From the NCBI GenBank assembly GCA_017695115.1, contig JADILV010000031.1, forward strand, positions 1-59,748: 59,748 nucleotides of DNA. The letters run 5' to 3'. Positions 50,360-59,748 of this stretch are shown one piece after another (position 1 is the first letter of the stretch; the number at the start of each line of letters is the position of its first letter). The notes beneath the pieces are model-generated. The model did not search any database and had not been told where the DNA came from. It saw only the letters and a list, made by a program, of their open reading frames with translations. Source of the stretch: Candidatus Cryptobacteroides avicola (GTDB lineage Bacteria > Bacteroidota > Bacteroidia > Bacteroidales > UBA932). The position numbers and the translations under genes are program-made.

Positions 50360-52453
50360 TTAATAGAACCTTGCGCGGTTGTCTTTCACATCGGCATCCT
50401 GCATCATCACAGGAACAAGCATCTGGAGGCTGTACTGTGACATCTGTGCATCACGTGTCTTTGCGTCATCCTCAGTGAAGAAGGCCCCTGTATCATGGGC
50501 TTTTACATTATATACAAAGACCCCTATATTTCCTGCAAGAGGTTTTGAAATCTTGCCTGGCTCCGCAACGGAGACAGCTCCTATGAATTTAGGGTCAAGG
50601 CCCTGTGAGGTCATGGATGCGAATGTTATCCCCTCTTTTGTACTCACTGTAGTCTCGAGAGCGGAAGCTATGGCATCCATGCTGCCAAGCCCTTTGATTT
50701 TCTCTGCAACCTCTGCTGCGACTTTCTCACCGCGTTTTTCAGCGTAAAGTATGGACCGTATTCCTGAAGCTACATCAGAAACCTTGGAATATCCTTCCTT
50801 ATGCACGCCAGTTACTGCCACCACGAAGAAGTAATTGTTGTTTACGGTTATGATATTCGATACTTTCCCTGGTTTTTTCTGTTCGAAAGCCCATCTTGTA
50901 ACTTCTTTCGTACCGTCTATCGCCCCGAGCCTGTCCGTGCTTTCAAGCATCCTGTTTACAGGGTGTGCATACAGACCTTCAGCTTCAGCCGCTTTCTGGA
51001 AATTCTCATATTTGCCTTCTGAATTGGTAGCTACCGCATTGGCTTTTGCATAGTACGAGTTGAATGTTTCCTTGCTTGCCAGAGCTTCCCTTTCAAGAAT
51101 AGCGACCTGCTTCTTCTGTATAGGAGCTGTCCTGTCGGTTACTTCCACTATATGTTTTCCGTACTGTGTGTCAAGTGTAAAGACAGTATTGAGTTTGGCA
51201 GTCATTACGCTTTCGAAACCCGGTATCATATAAGTCTGGGTCATCCATCCTATGTCACCTCTTTCAGGAGCCGATGTATTCTGGTCGGCCGAATAAAGGG
51301 CAGCCACATTTGAAAAACTTTCCTTACCGCTCTTGAGTACATTCACAAGACTGTCGGCCAGAGACTCCTGCTCTCCCTGAAGAAGGATGTGCCTTACATA
51401 TACTGAATCCGGTATCATCTTGGTATCCATCACTCTGGCTACATAGAAAGTGTTGTCTTTGGTGAATACCTTTGAAGCACCCTTGCCGTCATTGAATACA
51501 AAATCATTGATTTCGGAAGAAACGGTATTGAGTTCACCTCTCTTATAATAATAGTTGGAAAGCTGTCTGTCGGAGTTCTTCAGAAGGAAGTTCTTCATAT
51601 TGTCCGTAGTGGCAAACTCATCATACACATCCGTAACCATCTTGTTTGCAGCAGCAATGTCTTCATCCGAAGGCTTCACTTCCACTACGATGTATTCTAT
51701 ATCCCTGCTGGCCTGCTGCCTGTAGAACTTCTTGTGCGAGTCGTAATAAGCCTTTATCTCGCTGTCAGAAACCACGATGGTAGAGTCTGTCTGGAAACCG
51801 TACGGAACCATTACGAACTCGACATCGGTAGTGTTGTTGTTGTCCTCGACCTCATTTGCAAGCATCAGAGGGTTGGTAAAGTCACTCTGGGTAAAGAGAG
51901 AACCGTACTTGGCATAATACTGCTGCGTATATATCGAGTTCTGAAGAAAATCCCAATAAGATTTGAGCGAACCGCTCTGGTCTGCACTTGTCTGCTGCAC
52001 GAAACGGACAAGAGCCTCTTTCGAGAAATTGCCTGATTCATCTACGAATGCAGGATTCTGCGATATCATAGGAGACACCATGTCGCCTGTAGTAAGAGCA
52101 AGCATCTCGGCATCGCTTACGGTAATCCCCGCAGCCTTTGCATTTTTGAGGAAAAGGAATTTGTTTATCAGTTCCTGCCATGCCTGGTTCCTGATGGCGA
52201 TCTGCTGCTGTTCTGAGCTTACAGATGAACCTGTCATCATTTCATTGATTGAAGTATAGTACTCCACATCTTTCTGGAACTCATTATATGAAACTGATTT
52301 GCCGTTGATTTCGCCTACATCGTATTTCGAAGACATTGTAGATGAAACGGACTGGAGTGTGCTCGGGTCAATGATGAATGACAGCAGGGCCAGTGCTATG
52401 ACCACTGTTATGAAAACACCGAGCTTAACGCGAATTTTTTCAAGAACCGCCAT
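50360..52453 (-). CDS. ppiD: PpiD-like periplasmic folding chaperone / prolyl isomerase
   Basis: Inner-membrane-anchored chaperone (697 aa). One N-terminal helix (about residues 11-27, LGVFITVVIALALLSFI) anchors a large periplasmic part. A SurA-N-like domain (30-200) includes EFQKDVEYYTSINEMM. A parvulin rotamase domain lies near 340-440 (YVRHILLQGEQE to MIPGFESVMTAKL and GKHIVEVTDR). A second, degenerate rotamase-like region may follow (SKPLAGNIGVFVYNV). It should help fold outer-membrane proteins. It lies downstream of lptC in a conserved Bacteroidales envelope cluster but behind a 76-base gap with a possible promoter of its own (TATCTTCG, minus strand). Confidence 0.92.
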   Translation of the reverse strand: MAVLEKIRVKLGVFITVVIALALLSFIIDPSTLQSVSSTMSSKYDVGEINGKSVSYNEFQKDVEYYTSINEMMTGSSVSSEQQQIAIRNQAWQELINKFLFLKNAKAAGITVSDAEMLALTTGDMVSPMISQNPAFVDESGNFSKEALVRFVQQTSADQSGSLKSYWDFLQNSIYTQQYYAKYGSLFTQSDFTNPLMLANEVEDNNNTTDVEFVMVPYGFQTDSTIVVSDSEIKAYYDSHKKFYRQQASRDIEYIVVEVKPSDEDIAAANKMVTDVYDEFATTDNMKNFLLKNSDRQLSNYYYKRGELNTVSSEINDFVFNDGKGASKVFTKDNTFYVARVMDTKMIPDSVYVRHILLQGEQESLADSLVNVLKSGKESFSNVAALYSADQNTSAPERGDIGWMTQTYMIPGFESVMTAKLNTVFTLDTQYGKHIVEVTDRTAPIQKKQVAILEREALASKETFNSYYAKANAVATNSEGKYENFQKAAEAEGLYAHPVNRMLESTDRLGAIDGTKEVTRWAFEQKKPGKVSNIITVNNNYFFVVAVTGVHKEGYSKVSDVASGIRSILYAEKRGEKVAAEVAEKIKGLGSMDAIASALETTVSTKEGITFASMTSQGLDPKFIGAVSVAEPGKISKPLAGNIGVFVYNVKAHDTGAFFTEDDAKTRDAQMSQYSLQMLVPVMMQDADVKDNRARFY

Positions 52454-52529
52454 TTTATTGTATTTTTTAAATTATTATCAGTTATTTTATTGCGGGCTGC
52501 GAAGATAGCAATTTTCCTTTAATTTTTCA

Positions 52530-53159
52530 CTATTTTTCAGGAAACGGACCTATAAAATTGGCAGAATCCACTGCAACCTTCGTACTGTCCTGGATTACTA
52601 TTCCATAACTGTCAAAAGGATTGAATATCGAAGAGTTCCTTGCCCTCTGGTCTGATTCCATGCCGTAGCCCTGCATAAAACCGTCAGGTGAATACATCCT
52701 GACATAGCAGTCCGTATAAATTCTCTCGTTTTTCCTGTCCCAGTAAAGGGTGTCGGTTTCCATCCTTTCCCGGTTTATTACATTCTTGACAACCACATTC
52801 CCGAATGCGGCCCAGGTCTCAAGATCATCTTTCTCGAATTTCTCGTGCCTTGCATTGTCTGAGGTGATTTCCGTCTCCAGAAGCCCTTCCTCATTGTATC
52901 CGTACACGGCAAAGCCTTCAGGGAAAAGTTCATAAGAAACAGAATCATTCTCATACCTTTCCATAAGGTCCGCTTCCATCCTCAGCTGAAGCAGGCTGTT
53001 TTCAGTCTGCACCACAAACATGTTCCGGACAATCTGCACAGGAGCCGCACTGAAATCCACATCATCCGACTGCTGTATTTTTCCCTTGCAGGAATAAACG
53101 ACGAAAGCAACCGCAGAAGCGGTTGCAATCATCTTGAATATATGTCTGATATTATCCAA
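52530..53159 (-). CDS. lptC: LPS export ABC transporter periplasmic protein LptC
   Basis: LptC-family protein (209 aa) that carries lipopolysaccharide from the LptBFG transporter towards LptA. N-terminal membrane segment or signal (MIATASAVAFVVYSCKG; the Cys at about 24 may be lipidated), then the beta-jellyroll repeat pattern with AYGNVVVKN-type text (AFGNVVVKNVINRERMETDT) followed by LYWDRKNERIYTDCYVRMYS, typical of LptC in Bacteroidetes. It immediately follows the TPR gene (adjacent, 0-base gap) on the same strand, so the two are co-transcribed. Confidence 0.9.
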   Translation of the reverse strand: MDNIRHIFKMIATASAVAFVVYSCKGKIQQSDDVDFSAAPVQIVRNMFVVQTENSLLQLRMEADLMERYENDSVSYELFPEGFAVYGYNEEGLLETEITSDNARHEKFEKDDLETWAAFGNVVVKNVINRERMETDTLYWDRKNERIYTDCYVRMYSPDGFMQGYGMESDQRARNSSIFNPFDSYGIVIQDSTKVAVDSANFIGPFPEK

Positions 53160-54473
53160 TTAGTCCTGAGTTCTTACTGTAGTGACAGCTCTCATACCGC
53201 CGCAAGATACAGTATATGAATCGCCTTTGTTATAGTTGTACATGAATGCTTCGGCAGTCTGAGGATAGTACTGGCTGTACTGGGCGATGAGCCTGTCAGC
53301 TTCTTCCGCAAGTGTAGGGTCAGCATTCTTGGCCTTTACGAGATAGTCTACAGCCACCCAATAAGGTGCCCTCTTTTCTATTTCGTTTCCAGGGCATACC
53401 TGTGAACCCCAGATTGATCCTATAAGCATATAGCTCTTTCCTGCAAGAGCAGAATCAAGCTCAGCTGCCTTTATTGCACATTCGAAAGCCTTTGCGTTAG
53501 AACTGTTCTTATAGCAGAATGTAGCAAGTTCGAAGTAATACTGTGCGTCCTGAGCCGCATCGGTATCCTCGGCAGCTATGGCTTCCTCCATATATTTCAC
53601 GGCATTGTCGACTTCGCCTCTTCCTGCATAAAGCTTATACACGAAATAGGCTGAAGATGATGACGGATCAAGTTCGTGCATCTTGTTGGCTGCATTGAAG
53701 AACAGTTCGTTGTCAGTACATCCCTCAGTTGAACCGAGAAGCTTGACGATGTTCGTAACAAGAGCAAGGTCATCAGGTGTAGCCTCGAAACGCGGCTGGA
53801 ACAGTGCTATAAGGTTATCGCAATTCGCTACGTTGCTGGTAGCAAGAAGGTTCTCTATATCGGTCCTGATCTTGTCGTTTGTCTCGTTTGCAGGCAGTTT
53901 TTCCATATATGACATGGATACGCTGAAGTCATTGAGGACATCCTCCGAAGTAAGGACACCGCTCTCATACAGACTGCATGCAGCATTGAAAAGGAACAGG
54001 AAGAACTGAGGTCTTGCCTTCTCCTTGTTCACCGATATGATCTCCTTGAGTCCGTCATAGATGGCCTTAGGCTCATCCTGCATATAGTTGATCATGTCCA
54101 GTCCCTTGTTGTTCAGGGCTGTCTCAGCATATTTAGGGAAGTTCTGCGCCCTGAGATCATGGATAGTCATGAGAGTGTCGACAAGGGCATCCTTGTATAC
54201 GGCATTCGCCTTGTTCTTTGAAATAAGCTGCCTCATCAGAGTAGTACCGTCAATCAGCATGGTCTGGTTGGCTGACGGAGGACACAGCTTGAACGCCTTT
54301 CTCCAGTTAGGAAGGGCGTCATCATAATTTTTCTGTTTGTAATACTCCTTGTAATAGGAAAGATATTTGATACATTCAGCACTGTCCGCTCCATATCTTC
54401 CCTGTCCAAAGAGTGAAACGCTGCCGATGGTCGTCATCACAGCTGTCAAAAACAATAGAGTTAACTTTTTCAT
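53160..54473 (-). CDS. Exported tetratricopeptide-repeat protein
   Basis: Periplasmic protein (437 aa) with a signal peptide (MKKLTLLFLTAVMTTIGSVS, cleavage near GQG). Helical TPR-like units run through the mature part: YYKEYYKQKNYDDALPNWRK at about 45-65, then less regular units around 250-345 (YAGRGEVDNAVKYMEEAIAA; YFELATFCYKNSSNAKAFEC; CAIKAAELDSALAGK). No catalytic motif. It lies between the outer-membrane protein and lptC genes in an order conserved in Bacteroidales, which suggests a role in envelope assembly, but that is inference. Its stop codon is directly adjacent to the lptC start. Confidence 0.85.
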   Translation of the reverse strand: MKKLTLLFLTAVMTTIGSVSLFGQGRYGADSAECIKYLSYYKEYYKQKNYDDALPNWRKAFKLCPPSANQTMLIDGTTLMRQLISKNKANAVYKDALVDTLMTIHDLRAQNFPKYAETALNNKGLDMINYMQDEPKAIYDGLKEIISVNKEKARPQFFLFLFNAACSLYESGVLTSEDVLNDFSVSMSYMEKLPANETNDKIRTDIENLLATSNVANCDNLIALFQPRFEATPDDLALVTNIVKLLGSTEGCTDNELFFNAANKMHELDPSSSSAYFVYKLYAGRGEVDNAVKYMEEAIAAEDTDAAQDAQYYFELATFCYKNSSNAKAFECAIKAAELDSALAGKSYMLIGSIWGSQVCPGNEIEKRAPYWVAVDYLVKAKNADPTLAEEADRLIAQYSQYYPQTAEAFMYNYNKGDSYTVSCGGMRAVTTVRTQD

Positions 54474-54491
54474 TTTATATTCAATTTAGCG

Positions 54492-55799
54492 TTATTCATA
54501 TTTAGGTTTGTGGAACCACAGGTCATGTATGTTGAACCCTATTACGAACATGGCATAGCGTTCACGTACCATATTGTGTTTCAACGATCCTTTCTGGCCC
54601 ATATCCACTCCGACGGTAATACCGTTATACAGCCTCGGAATAGGCAATGTCACTCCCAGAGTCACTCCGACGGAACTTACCTTGTTGCCGTCCAGTCGGT
54701 AATAGGACTCGTCATAATATGCTCCTACCCTGTAGGACATCCTTCTGTAATAATACCTTATATCGTTCCTGTTAGGTACTATCTCGAAACCCGCCCTTAC
54801 TGAATTGGTCGCTACCCCGCTGAATTTCACATCCGAATCCACGGCAAATCCGGGAGTGCTGTCCATACCCGACCTGTTCCATCCGGATCTCAGGTAATTC
54901 AGTTCAAGGCTCCAGCGATCCCCTTTTTTCAAAGATACGCCTACACCCAGCTCGTCTGCAATGCTTATGCCGGAATTGTTTGAATAGCTGTAACTTAATG
55001 TATCGGATGCTGAACCGAGGGTCTCATAGTTCTCGGATTCTCCCCTTATTCCTGACCTGAAACGGTATGTAGCTCCGAATATCATCGACATGTCTTCGCC
55101 CACTCTCTGCTCGTACTGCACTCCCAGCTTCGCCGTAGTGGATCTTATCAGAAGGTTGCTCACTCCCTGGGCGCTGTTGTATGAAGCATCAGTAAAATTC
55201 TGGCTGAAAAGCTTGTCAAGTGTTCCGAAATAATATATGACCTCCGCACCTACGGAAAATTTTTTCCAGAACGTCGCACCTCCGCCGGCAAAAAGCTGGT
55301 AGACACTTCCGTTACCCGATGCGCTGTATGATATGATATTGGTATTTCCTATGACTTCAGGATCGGTCACTTTGGTAGAGAAACTGTATCCGAGATCGCT
55401 GAAAGGCGTGATTCCTACGATGAATGCAGAAGACCTGTAGATAGGGAAACTTATTATGAAATCATACATGTTGAATGTATTGTTCCCGGATCTCAGACCG
55501 CCCTGGCGGTATATTGTATTTTTCTGTGAGAGCCCTACATCCGCCATGAAGGAAAGGGAATCCCTTGCGGTAACAGAAGCAGGGTTGAGATAATTTATGA
55601 ATCTCTTGTTTCTGGTGGCGATCCCTACTCCGCCCATACTGCTGTTGAAAGCCGTCCCCTCCTTTCGTATATCCCCTATTCCGAAAATAGAATATGGAGT
55701 ATAGGCACCATAAGCCCCTTCCTGAGCATACGCGGAAAGAGGCAATATAAACAAAAGGCACACAAGAAGCGCCCTAACGGGTATTCTTAACATATTCAT
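54492..55799 (-). CDS. Outer-membrane beta-barrel protein (FadL/PorV-like)
   Basis: Predicted outer-membrane protein (435 aa) with a signal peptide (RALLVCLLFILPLSAYAQ, cleavage after residue 25). The mature start YGAYTPYSIFGIGDIRKEG, then SSMGGVGIATRNKRFINYLN and PASVTARDSLSF, is characteristic of a Bacteroidetes FadL/OMPP1-related family. Long alternating strands with aromatic girdles follow, such as SVGAEVIYYFG, KLGVQYEQRVG and MIFGATYRFRSG. Substrate unknown. Its first 26 bases overlap the end of coaX upstream, and the TPR gene follows after 18 bases. Confidence 0.87.
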   Translation of the reverse strand: MNMLRIPVRALLVCLLFILPLSAYAQEGAYGAYTPYSIFGIGDIRKEGTAFNSSMGGVGIATRNKRFINYLNPASVTARDSLSFMADVGLSQKNTIYRQGGLRSGNNTFNMYDFIISFPIYRSSAFIVGITPFSDLGYSFSTKVTDPEVIGNTNIISYSASGNGSVYQLFAGGGATFWKKFSVGAEVIYYFGTLDKLFSQNFTDASYNSAQGVSNLLIRSTTAKLGVQYEQRVGEDMSMIFGATYRFRSGIRGESENYETLGSASDTLSYSYSNNSGISIADELGVGVSLKKGDRWSLELNYLRSGWNRSGMDSTPGFAVDSDVKFSGVATNSVRAGFEIVPNRNDIRYYYRRMSYRVGAYYDESYYRLDGNKVSSVGVTLGVTLPIPRLYNGITVGVDMGQKGSLKHNMVRERYAMFVIGFNIHDLWFHKPKYE

Positions 55800-56499
55800 C
55801 AGCTACCAACGCTAATCCCATCAATACTAAGTTACAAACTACAAAGATGGAGTTTTTCATCCTTTTTGCAAAATAAATTGCATCCCCACCCGTAAAAACT
55901 ACCGTATTTTCTTTAAATTTGTCTATATATCCCTGTATTTCAAACAATAATCCTGATATTACTCCCGATTCCACGGATGTCTGCAGGGAGTTGCCTGTTT
56001 CCCGGACAATATCAGGTGTATCATAAAGAGGGAACTGTCTGGAATATCTGCTCAATGCCTTGAACCTTGTCCTGCAGCCAGGCGATACGTTGCCTCCGAG
56101 ATACTTGCCGTCGGGACCTGTAAAATCCACTGTCATTGCAGTACCGAAATCGAAAACGGTACACCCTTTTCCTTTGAAAAGGTACCTTGAAGCAATTATT
56201 GAAGCGGTCCTGTCAGGTGAAACGTATGGAAATATTCCATGGGCCACGGTTTCTTCAGTATGGTTCCTGTCCATCAACACTAGTTTTCCGCAACTTTCCT
56301 CCAACATACGGATATCATTGGCGGACAAATCCTTGACCGTAGAAATGACCATCATGTCAGGCCTTTCCTTATCGACCAGACCTGATATGAATCCCGGTAT
56401 CCTTTCACCCTGGTACCTGAATGTTTTCCCGAGTGTAACTCCATCGGACCATGCTGCCTTCAGGGCAGTACTACCTATATCTATGACAAGATTCGACAT
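55774..56499 (-). CDS. coaX: Type III pantothenate kinase
   Basis: ASKHA-fold kinase (241 aa) phosphorylating pantothenate, first step of coenzyme A synthesis; the type III enzyme needs a monovalent cation and is not inhibited by CoA. Phosphate motif LVIDIGSTALKAAWSDG at the N-terminus, the second motif VFDFGTAMTVDFTGPDGKYL with catalytic Asp, then GGNVSPGC and the adenosine motif VVFTGGDAIYFA. The frame is open to 56529, but the start at 56499 (MSNLVIDIGS) fits the family and sits 5 bases after the mfd stop. Confidence 0.93.
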   Translation of the reverse strand: MSNLVIDIGSTALKAAWSDGVTLGKTFRYQGERIPGFISGLVDKERPDMMVISTVKDLSANDIRMLEESCGKLVLMDRNHTEETVAHGIFPYVSPDRTASIIASRYLFKGKGCTVFDFGTAMTVDFTGPDGKYLGGNVSPGCRTRFKALSRYSRQFPLYDTPDIVRETGNSLQTSVESGVISGLLFEIQGYIDKFKENTVVFTGGDAIYFAKRMKNSIFVVCNLVLMGLALVADEYVKNTR

Positions 56500-56504
56500 T
56501 TCTT

Positions 56505-59500
56505 TCAGTTTTTCCTGTTTAGTCTGCACAGTGCAGAGTATGCTTTCTTCAGATCGGGTATATTCCTTGAAAATATCCTGAGCCTGTCATCGGACTGTTT
56601 GAGTTCGAATATGGCATTGTTTTCATTTATGCTGTCAAGTATACCGGCGAATTTCTTCGACCTGTAATACTGCGACATGGGATTAGATATAAAGAACGCT
56701 ATCATCACCCCGTTCTTTATTATCACTTTTTCAAAACCGAGGTTTCCTGCAAGATTCCTTATCCTGACAATATCGAACAGTCTGTCAAGTTCATCAGGTA
56801 TCTTTCCGAACCTGTCTTCGAGCCTTGATTTCATGGTATCGAGCACTTTTTCGTCCTTTATAGAGTCAAGCTCCTTGTACAGCCTTATCTTTTCGGCAGT
56901 CATGTCTATATAGCTGTCCGGTATAAGTGCAGTCTGGTCAGTCTCTATGGTACAGTCAGACACTACCGATGCAGCAATGTCATTGACAGGGCCGAAACCT
57001 GACTCCACCCCGAGTTCTTCCATGGCTTCCGCAAGTATTTTCTGATATGTCTCGAGCCCCATGTCGGATATGAACCCGCTCTGTTCCGCTCCTAGAAGAT
57101 TCCCGGCCCCTCTTATATCAAGATCCTGCATCGCTATATTGAATCCGCTTCCAAGGTCCGAAAATGCTTCTATGGCTTTAAGCCTGCGTTTTGCATCATC
57201 GGTTATGGAAACAAGAGGAGGTACTATAAGATAACAGAACGCTTTCTTGTTGGACCTTCCTACACGGCCCCTGAGCTGATGGAGATCGCTGAGTCCTATA
57301 TTCTGTGCCTGGTTGATGATGATGGTATTGGCATTGGGTACATCGAGTCCGTTCTCTATAATGGTAGTGCACAAAAGCATGTCATAATCACCTGCCATGA
57401 ATTCAAGTATCTTGTTTTCAAGTACTTTTGATTCCATCTGACCATGTGCCACACATATTCTCATATCAGGGACCAGCCTGTGGAGTATATCATGGATGGA
57501 CTGGAGTTCCTCTACTCTGTTATGCACGAAGAATATCTGGCCTCCCCTGTCAAGTTCGTAATTTATTATGTTCCTTATCTCGTCGGAATCAAAAAGCATG
57601 ATTTCGGTCTGGACCGGAATCCTGTTCGGTGGGGGAGTGCTGATAATGGAAAGATCCCTTGCACCGAGAAGGGAAAACTGAAGGGTTCTCGGGATAGGGG
57701 TAGCCGTAAGGGTAAGGGTATCGACAGAAAGCTTCATCTGCCGGAGCTTTTCCTTCGCACTCACACCGAACTTCTGTTCCTCGTCTATTATGAGAAGCCC
57801 CAGATCCTTGAATTCAAATCCTTTACCTAAAAGCTTATGGGTACCTATAACTATATCCAGCGTACCTTTTTTAAGACGGTCCTGTATATCGGAGATCTCT
57901 TTCGCGGTCCTGAGACGGCTGACGAAATCTATATTGCAAGGAAAATCCTTCAGCCTATTTCTGAATGTATTGTAATGCTGCAGAGAAAGTATGGTAGTAG
58001 GAACAAGTACTGCTACCTGCTTGCTGTCAGAAACAGCTTTGAAAGCCGCCCTGACAGCCACTTCCGTCTTTCCGAACCCTACATCCCCGCATACGAGCCT
58101 GTCCATAGGGCAGTCATCCTCCATATCGGCTTTAACTGCGCGTACCGCCTTCTCCTGATCAGGAGTATCCTCATACATGAAAGACGATTCAAGCTCCTGC
58201 TGCATGTAAGTGTCGGGGGAAAAGGCGAAACCTTTGGCACTCTTGCGTTTCGCGTAAAGCTGTATCAGATCCTTGGCAATATCCTTTACCTTGGCTTTAG
58301 TACTGTTCTTAAGGTTCTGCCATGTCTTCGATCCCAGCTTGTTTATCTTCGGCGGCTCTCCTTCCTTGGATCTGTATCTGGATATCTTGTGAAGGGAATG
58401 TACGGAAACGAACACGACATCATTGTCCTTATAGGTGATTTTCACCACTTCATGTACCCTTCCCTTATCGTCTTTCATCCTCACGAGTCCTCCGAATATG
58501 CCCACTCCGTGATCTATATGCACTACATAATCGCCTATATTGAAAGAAGTCAGGTCATTTATGGTCAGCTGCTCGCTTTTTTCAACCGTACGCCTTATCG
58601 AAACCCTGTGGTAACGGTCGAATATCTCATGATCCGAGTAGCAGCATATCCTGTCATCATTGTCTATGAAGCCGTTATGGATATTCTTCCCGGGACAGAA
58701 TTTCGGAAGCACCCCGTCATTCCTCGAAAGTATCGACCTCAGTCTGTCAAGCTGCGACTCCTTTTCACCGTATATAAAGACTTTGTAGCCGGATTCCATT
58801 CTGGTCCTTATATCCTCTGTAAGAAGATCGAAATTCTTGTTGAAGGAAGGCTGGGGCGATATGTTGAACTTCACCGGATCAGAATCCCGGACGGATAGCG
58901 GTACTTCAAGATACACTTTCCTGAAGCCTGAGAAACTTCCGAAAAAAGGACTGTCCTTGTACATGTCCGATGAATCGAGCCACAATACGGAATCAGAAGG
59001 AAGCAAGGACGAAAGATACACCCCTTCAACATCCTGTCCTTCCCCTGTTACAAGATCCGGATAAATGTCCGCAGTCAGGACTTTCTCTTTTGAAAGCTGT
59101 GTATTGCAATCGAATATGTTTATGCTCTCTATCTCGTCACCGAAAAAAGACACCCTGTACGGATTATTGAATGAATATGAAAATATATCCATTATACCCC
59201 CTCTCACGGCAAACTGTCCGGGAGCTGAAACAAAATCGACCTTTTCGAAATTCTCTTTGAGAAGAATCCCGTATATGCTTTCATGGCTTATTTCCTGTCC
59301 GGTTTCAAGCCTCAAAAGGGATTCAGCTATCTTTTCGCTTCCCGGTATCTTCTCTTCTAGCGCGGCAGAATACGTCACTACCACAAGAAGACCGTCATCC
59401 TTATGTCCTGTTATCTCGCTTATGGACGAAGTCCTCTGGACACTCACTGTAGACTTGTAATTGCTTCTTTCAAGACTCTTTCCGGTCTCAGGCAAAAAGA

Positions 59501-59711
59501 ATATCCTGTCACCTTCTATCAAAGTGTAAAGATCTGATACACAATATTCAGCCGCTTCTTTCGACGGCATCACTATCAGATGGACACCTTTGGAAGCCAC
59601 CGATGAAAAGACAAACCACCTTGCCGACAGGAACAGTCCGCTGCAATAGACTTCCGAAGAAGAAGACAGCCGGGAAGAAAGTTCTCCGACAGATTTCCTA
59701 CTTATCAACAT
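56505..59711 (-). CDS. mfd: Transcription-repair coupling factor Mfd
   Basis: DNA translocase (1068 aa) that removes stalled RNA polymerase and recruits UvrA. N-terminal UvrB-homology region (about 100-190, SAPGQFAVRGGIMDIFSYSF), RNA-polymerase interaction domain CarD-like near 390-450 (FNIGDYVVHIDHGVGIFGGL), RecG-like helicase domains with Walker A CGDVGFGKTEVAVRAA (about 543), DEEQ box LLIIDEEQKFG (about 640), motif VI HQLRGRVGRSNKKAFCYL, and the C-terminal TRCF domain (about 955-1040). Slightly short of E. coli Mfd (1148) mostly in the N-terminal part. Complete: it ends 5 bases before coaX, and only 37 bases precede it to the window edge. Confidence 0.96.
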   Translation of the reverse strand: MLISRKSVGELSSRLSSSSEVYCSGLFLSARWFVFSSVASKGVHLIVMPSKEAAEYCVSDLYTLIEGDRIFFLPETGKSLERSNYKSTVSVQRTSSISEITGHKDDGLLVVVTYSAALEEKIPGSEKIAESLLRLETGQEISHESIYGILLKENFEKVDFVSAPGQFAVRGGIMDIFSYSFNNPYRVSFFGDEIESINIFDCNTQLSKEKVLTADIYPDLVTGEGQDVEGVYLSSLLPSDSVLWLDSSDMYKDSPFFGSFSGFRKVYLEVPLSVRDSDPVKFNISPQPSFNKNFDLLTEDIRTRMESGYKVFIYGEKESQLDRLRSILSRNDGVLPKFCPGKNIHNGFIDNDDRICCYSDHEIFDRYHRVSIRRTVEKSEQLTINDLTSFNIGDYVVHIDHGVGIFGGLVRMKDDKGRVHEVVKITYKDNDVVFVSVHSLHKISRYRSKEGEPPKINKLGSKTWQNLKNSTKAKVKDIAKDLIQLYAKRKSAKGFAFSPDTYMQQELESSFMYEDTPDQEKAVRAVKADMEDDCPMDRLVCGDVGFGKTEVAVRAAFKAVSDSKQVAVLVPTTILSLQHYNTFRNRLKDFPCNIDFVSRLRTAKEISDIQDRLKKGTLDIVIGTHKLLGKGFEFKDLGLLIIDEEQKFGVSAKEKLRQMKLSVDTLTLTATPIPRTLQFSLLGARDLSIISTPPPNRIPVQTEIMLFDSDEIRNIINYELDRGGQIFFVHNRVEELQSIHDILHRLVPDMRICVAHGQMESKVLENKILEFMAGDYDMLLCTTIIENGLDVPNANTIIINQAQNIGLSDLHQLRGRVGRSNKKAFCYLIVPPLVSITDDAKRRLKAIEAFSDLGSGFNIAMQDLDIRGAGNLLGAEQSGFISDMGLETYQKILAEAMEELGVESGFGPVNDIAASVVSDCTIETDQTALIPDSYIDMTAEKIRLYKELDSIKDEKVLDTMKSRLEDRFGKIPDELDRLFDIVRIRNLAGNLGFEKVIIKNGVMIAFFISNPMSQYYRSKKFAGILDSINENNAIFELKQSDDRLRIFSRNIPDLKKAYSALCRLNRKN

Positions 59712-59748
59712 TCACCCTCTTTTTTCTGTTGAAAACATGTTGAAAACC

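Overview
The window looks like a chromosomal segment of an anaerobic Bacteroidales bacterium, probably gut-associated and moderate in GC. The evidence is: many genes preceded by the Bacteroidetes -7 element TAnnTTTG, often with TTTG about 19 bases upstream; weak Shine-Dalgarno use; the order mfd - coaX - outer-membrane protein - TPR protein - lptC - ppiD; an M56/BlaI pair with TonB domains; and an [FeFe] hydrogenase. The genus cannot be fixed from sequence alone (an uncultured Bacteroidales such as a Cryptobacteroides-like lineage is only a guess). No tRNA or rRNA gene was found.

1-5.1 kb: a compact type II-C CRISPR-Cas locus on the minus strand (cas9, cas1, cas2). On the plus strand, divergent from cas9, is an unannotated tracrRNA at about 5021-5103 with a textbook Bacteroidetes promoter, the conserved AATAAGGC nexus and a rho-independent terminator. 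The repeat-spacer array is not in the window and should lie just left of base 1. 5.1-6.2 kb: a frameshifted Rpn/PD-(D/E)XK 'transposase' pseudogene and degenerate non-coding DNA.

6.2-10.4 kb: threonine aldolase, an Fsr-type MFS efflux pump, a CDF cation exporter with an altered metal site, and a TauE/SafE permease. 10.4-19.9 kb: a hydrogenase island. hydE, hydG and hydF (maturases, plus strand) face the structural genes of an NAD-linked, probably electron-bifurcating [FeFe] hydrogenase (NuoF-like, HydA, NuoE-like; minus strand). A DUF4143 ATPase with its own promoter and three ATCGGCAGT repeats at exact 33-bp steps splits hydG from hydF.

20-29 kb: free-methionine sulfoxide reductase; an unknown 8-TM protein; a DUF6624 protein; an arginine operon (argB, argE-like, argH) with methylglyoxal synthase inserted and translationally coupled to argH; then BlaI and a BlaR1-like M56 peptidase carrying two TonB domains, with a 9-bp-arm operator between the promoter elements. 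29-41.5 kb: DUF2400, zeta-toxin-like kinase, TldD/TldE, SlyD, EamA transporter, glycosyltransferase, TrkA, an AAA/PDDEXK_9 gene, GalM and a thioredoxin-fold lipoprotein.

41.5-59.7 kb: a 989-residue exported protein that joins a putative zinc-peptidase motif, a propeller-like region and a likely barrel; YeiH; a CpXC protein; GalK; an EEP-family phosphodiesterase; YchF; then the envelope and housekeeping cluster ppiD, lptC, TPR, OMP, coaX, mfd. A 42-bp element with inverted ends occurs at two convergent junctions (39.27 and 44.55 kb).
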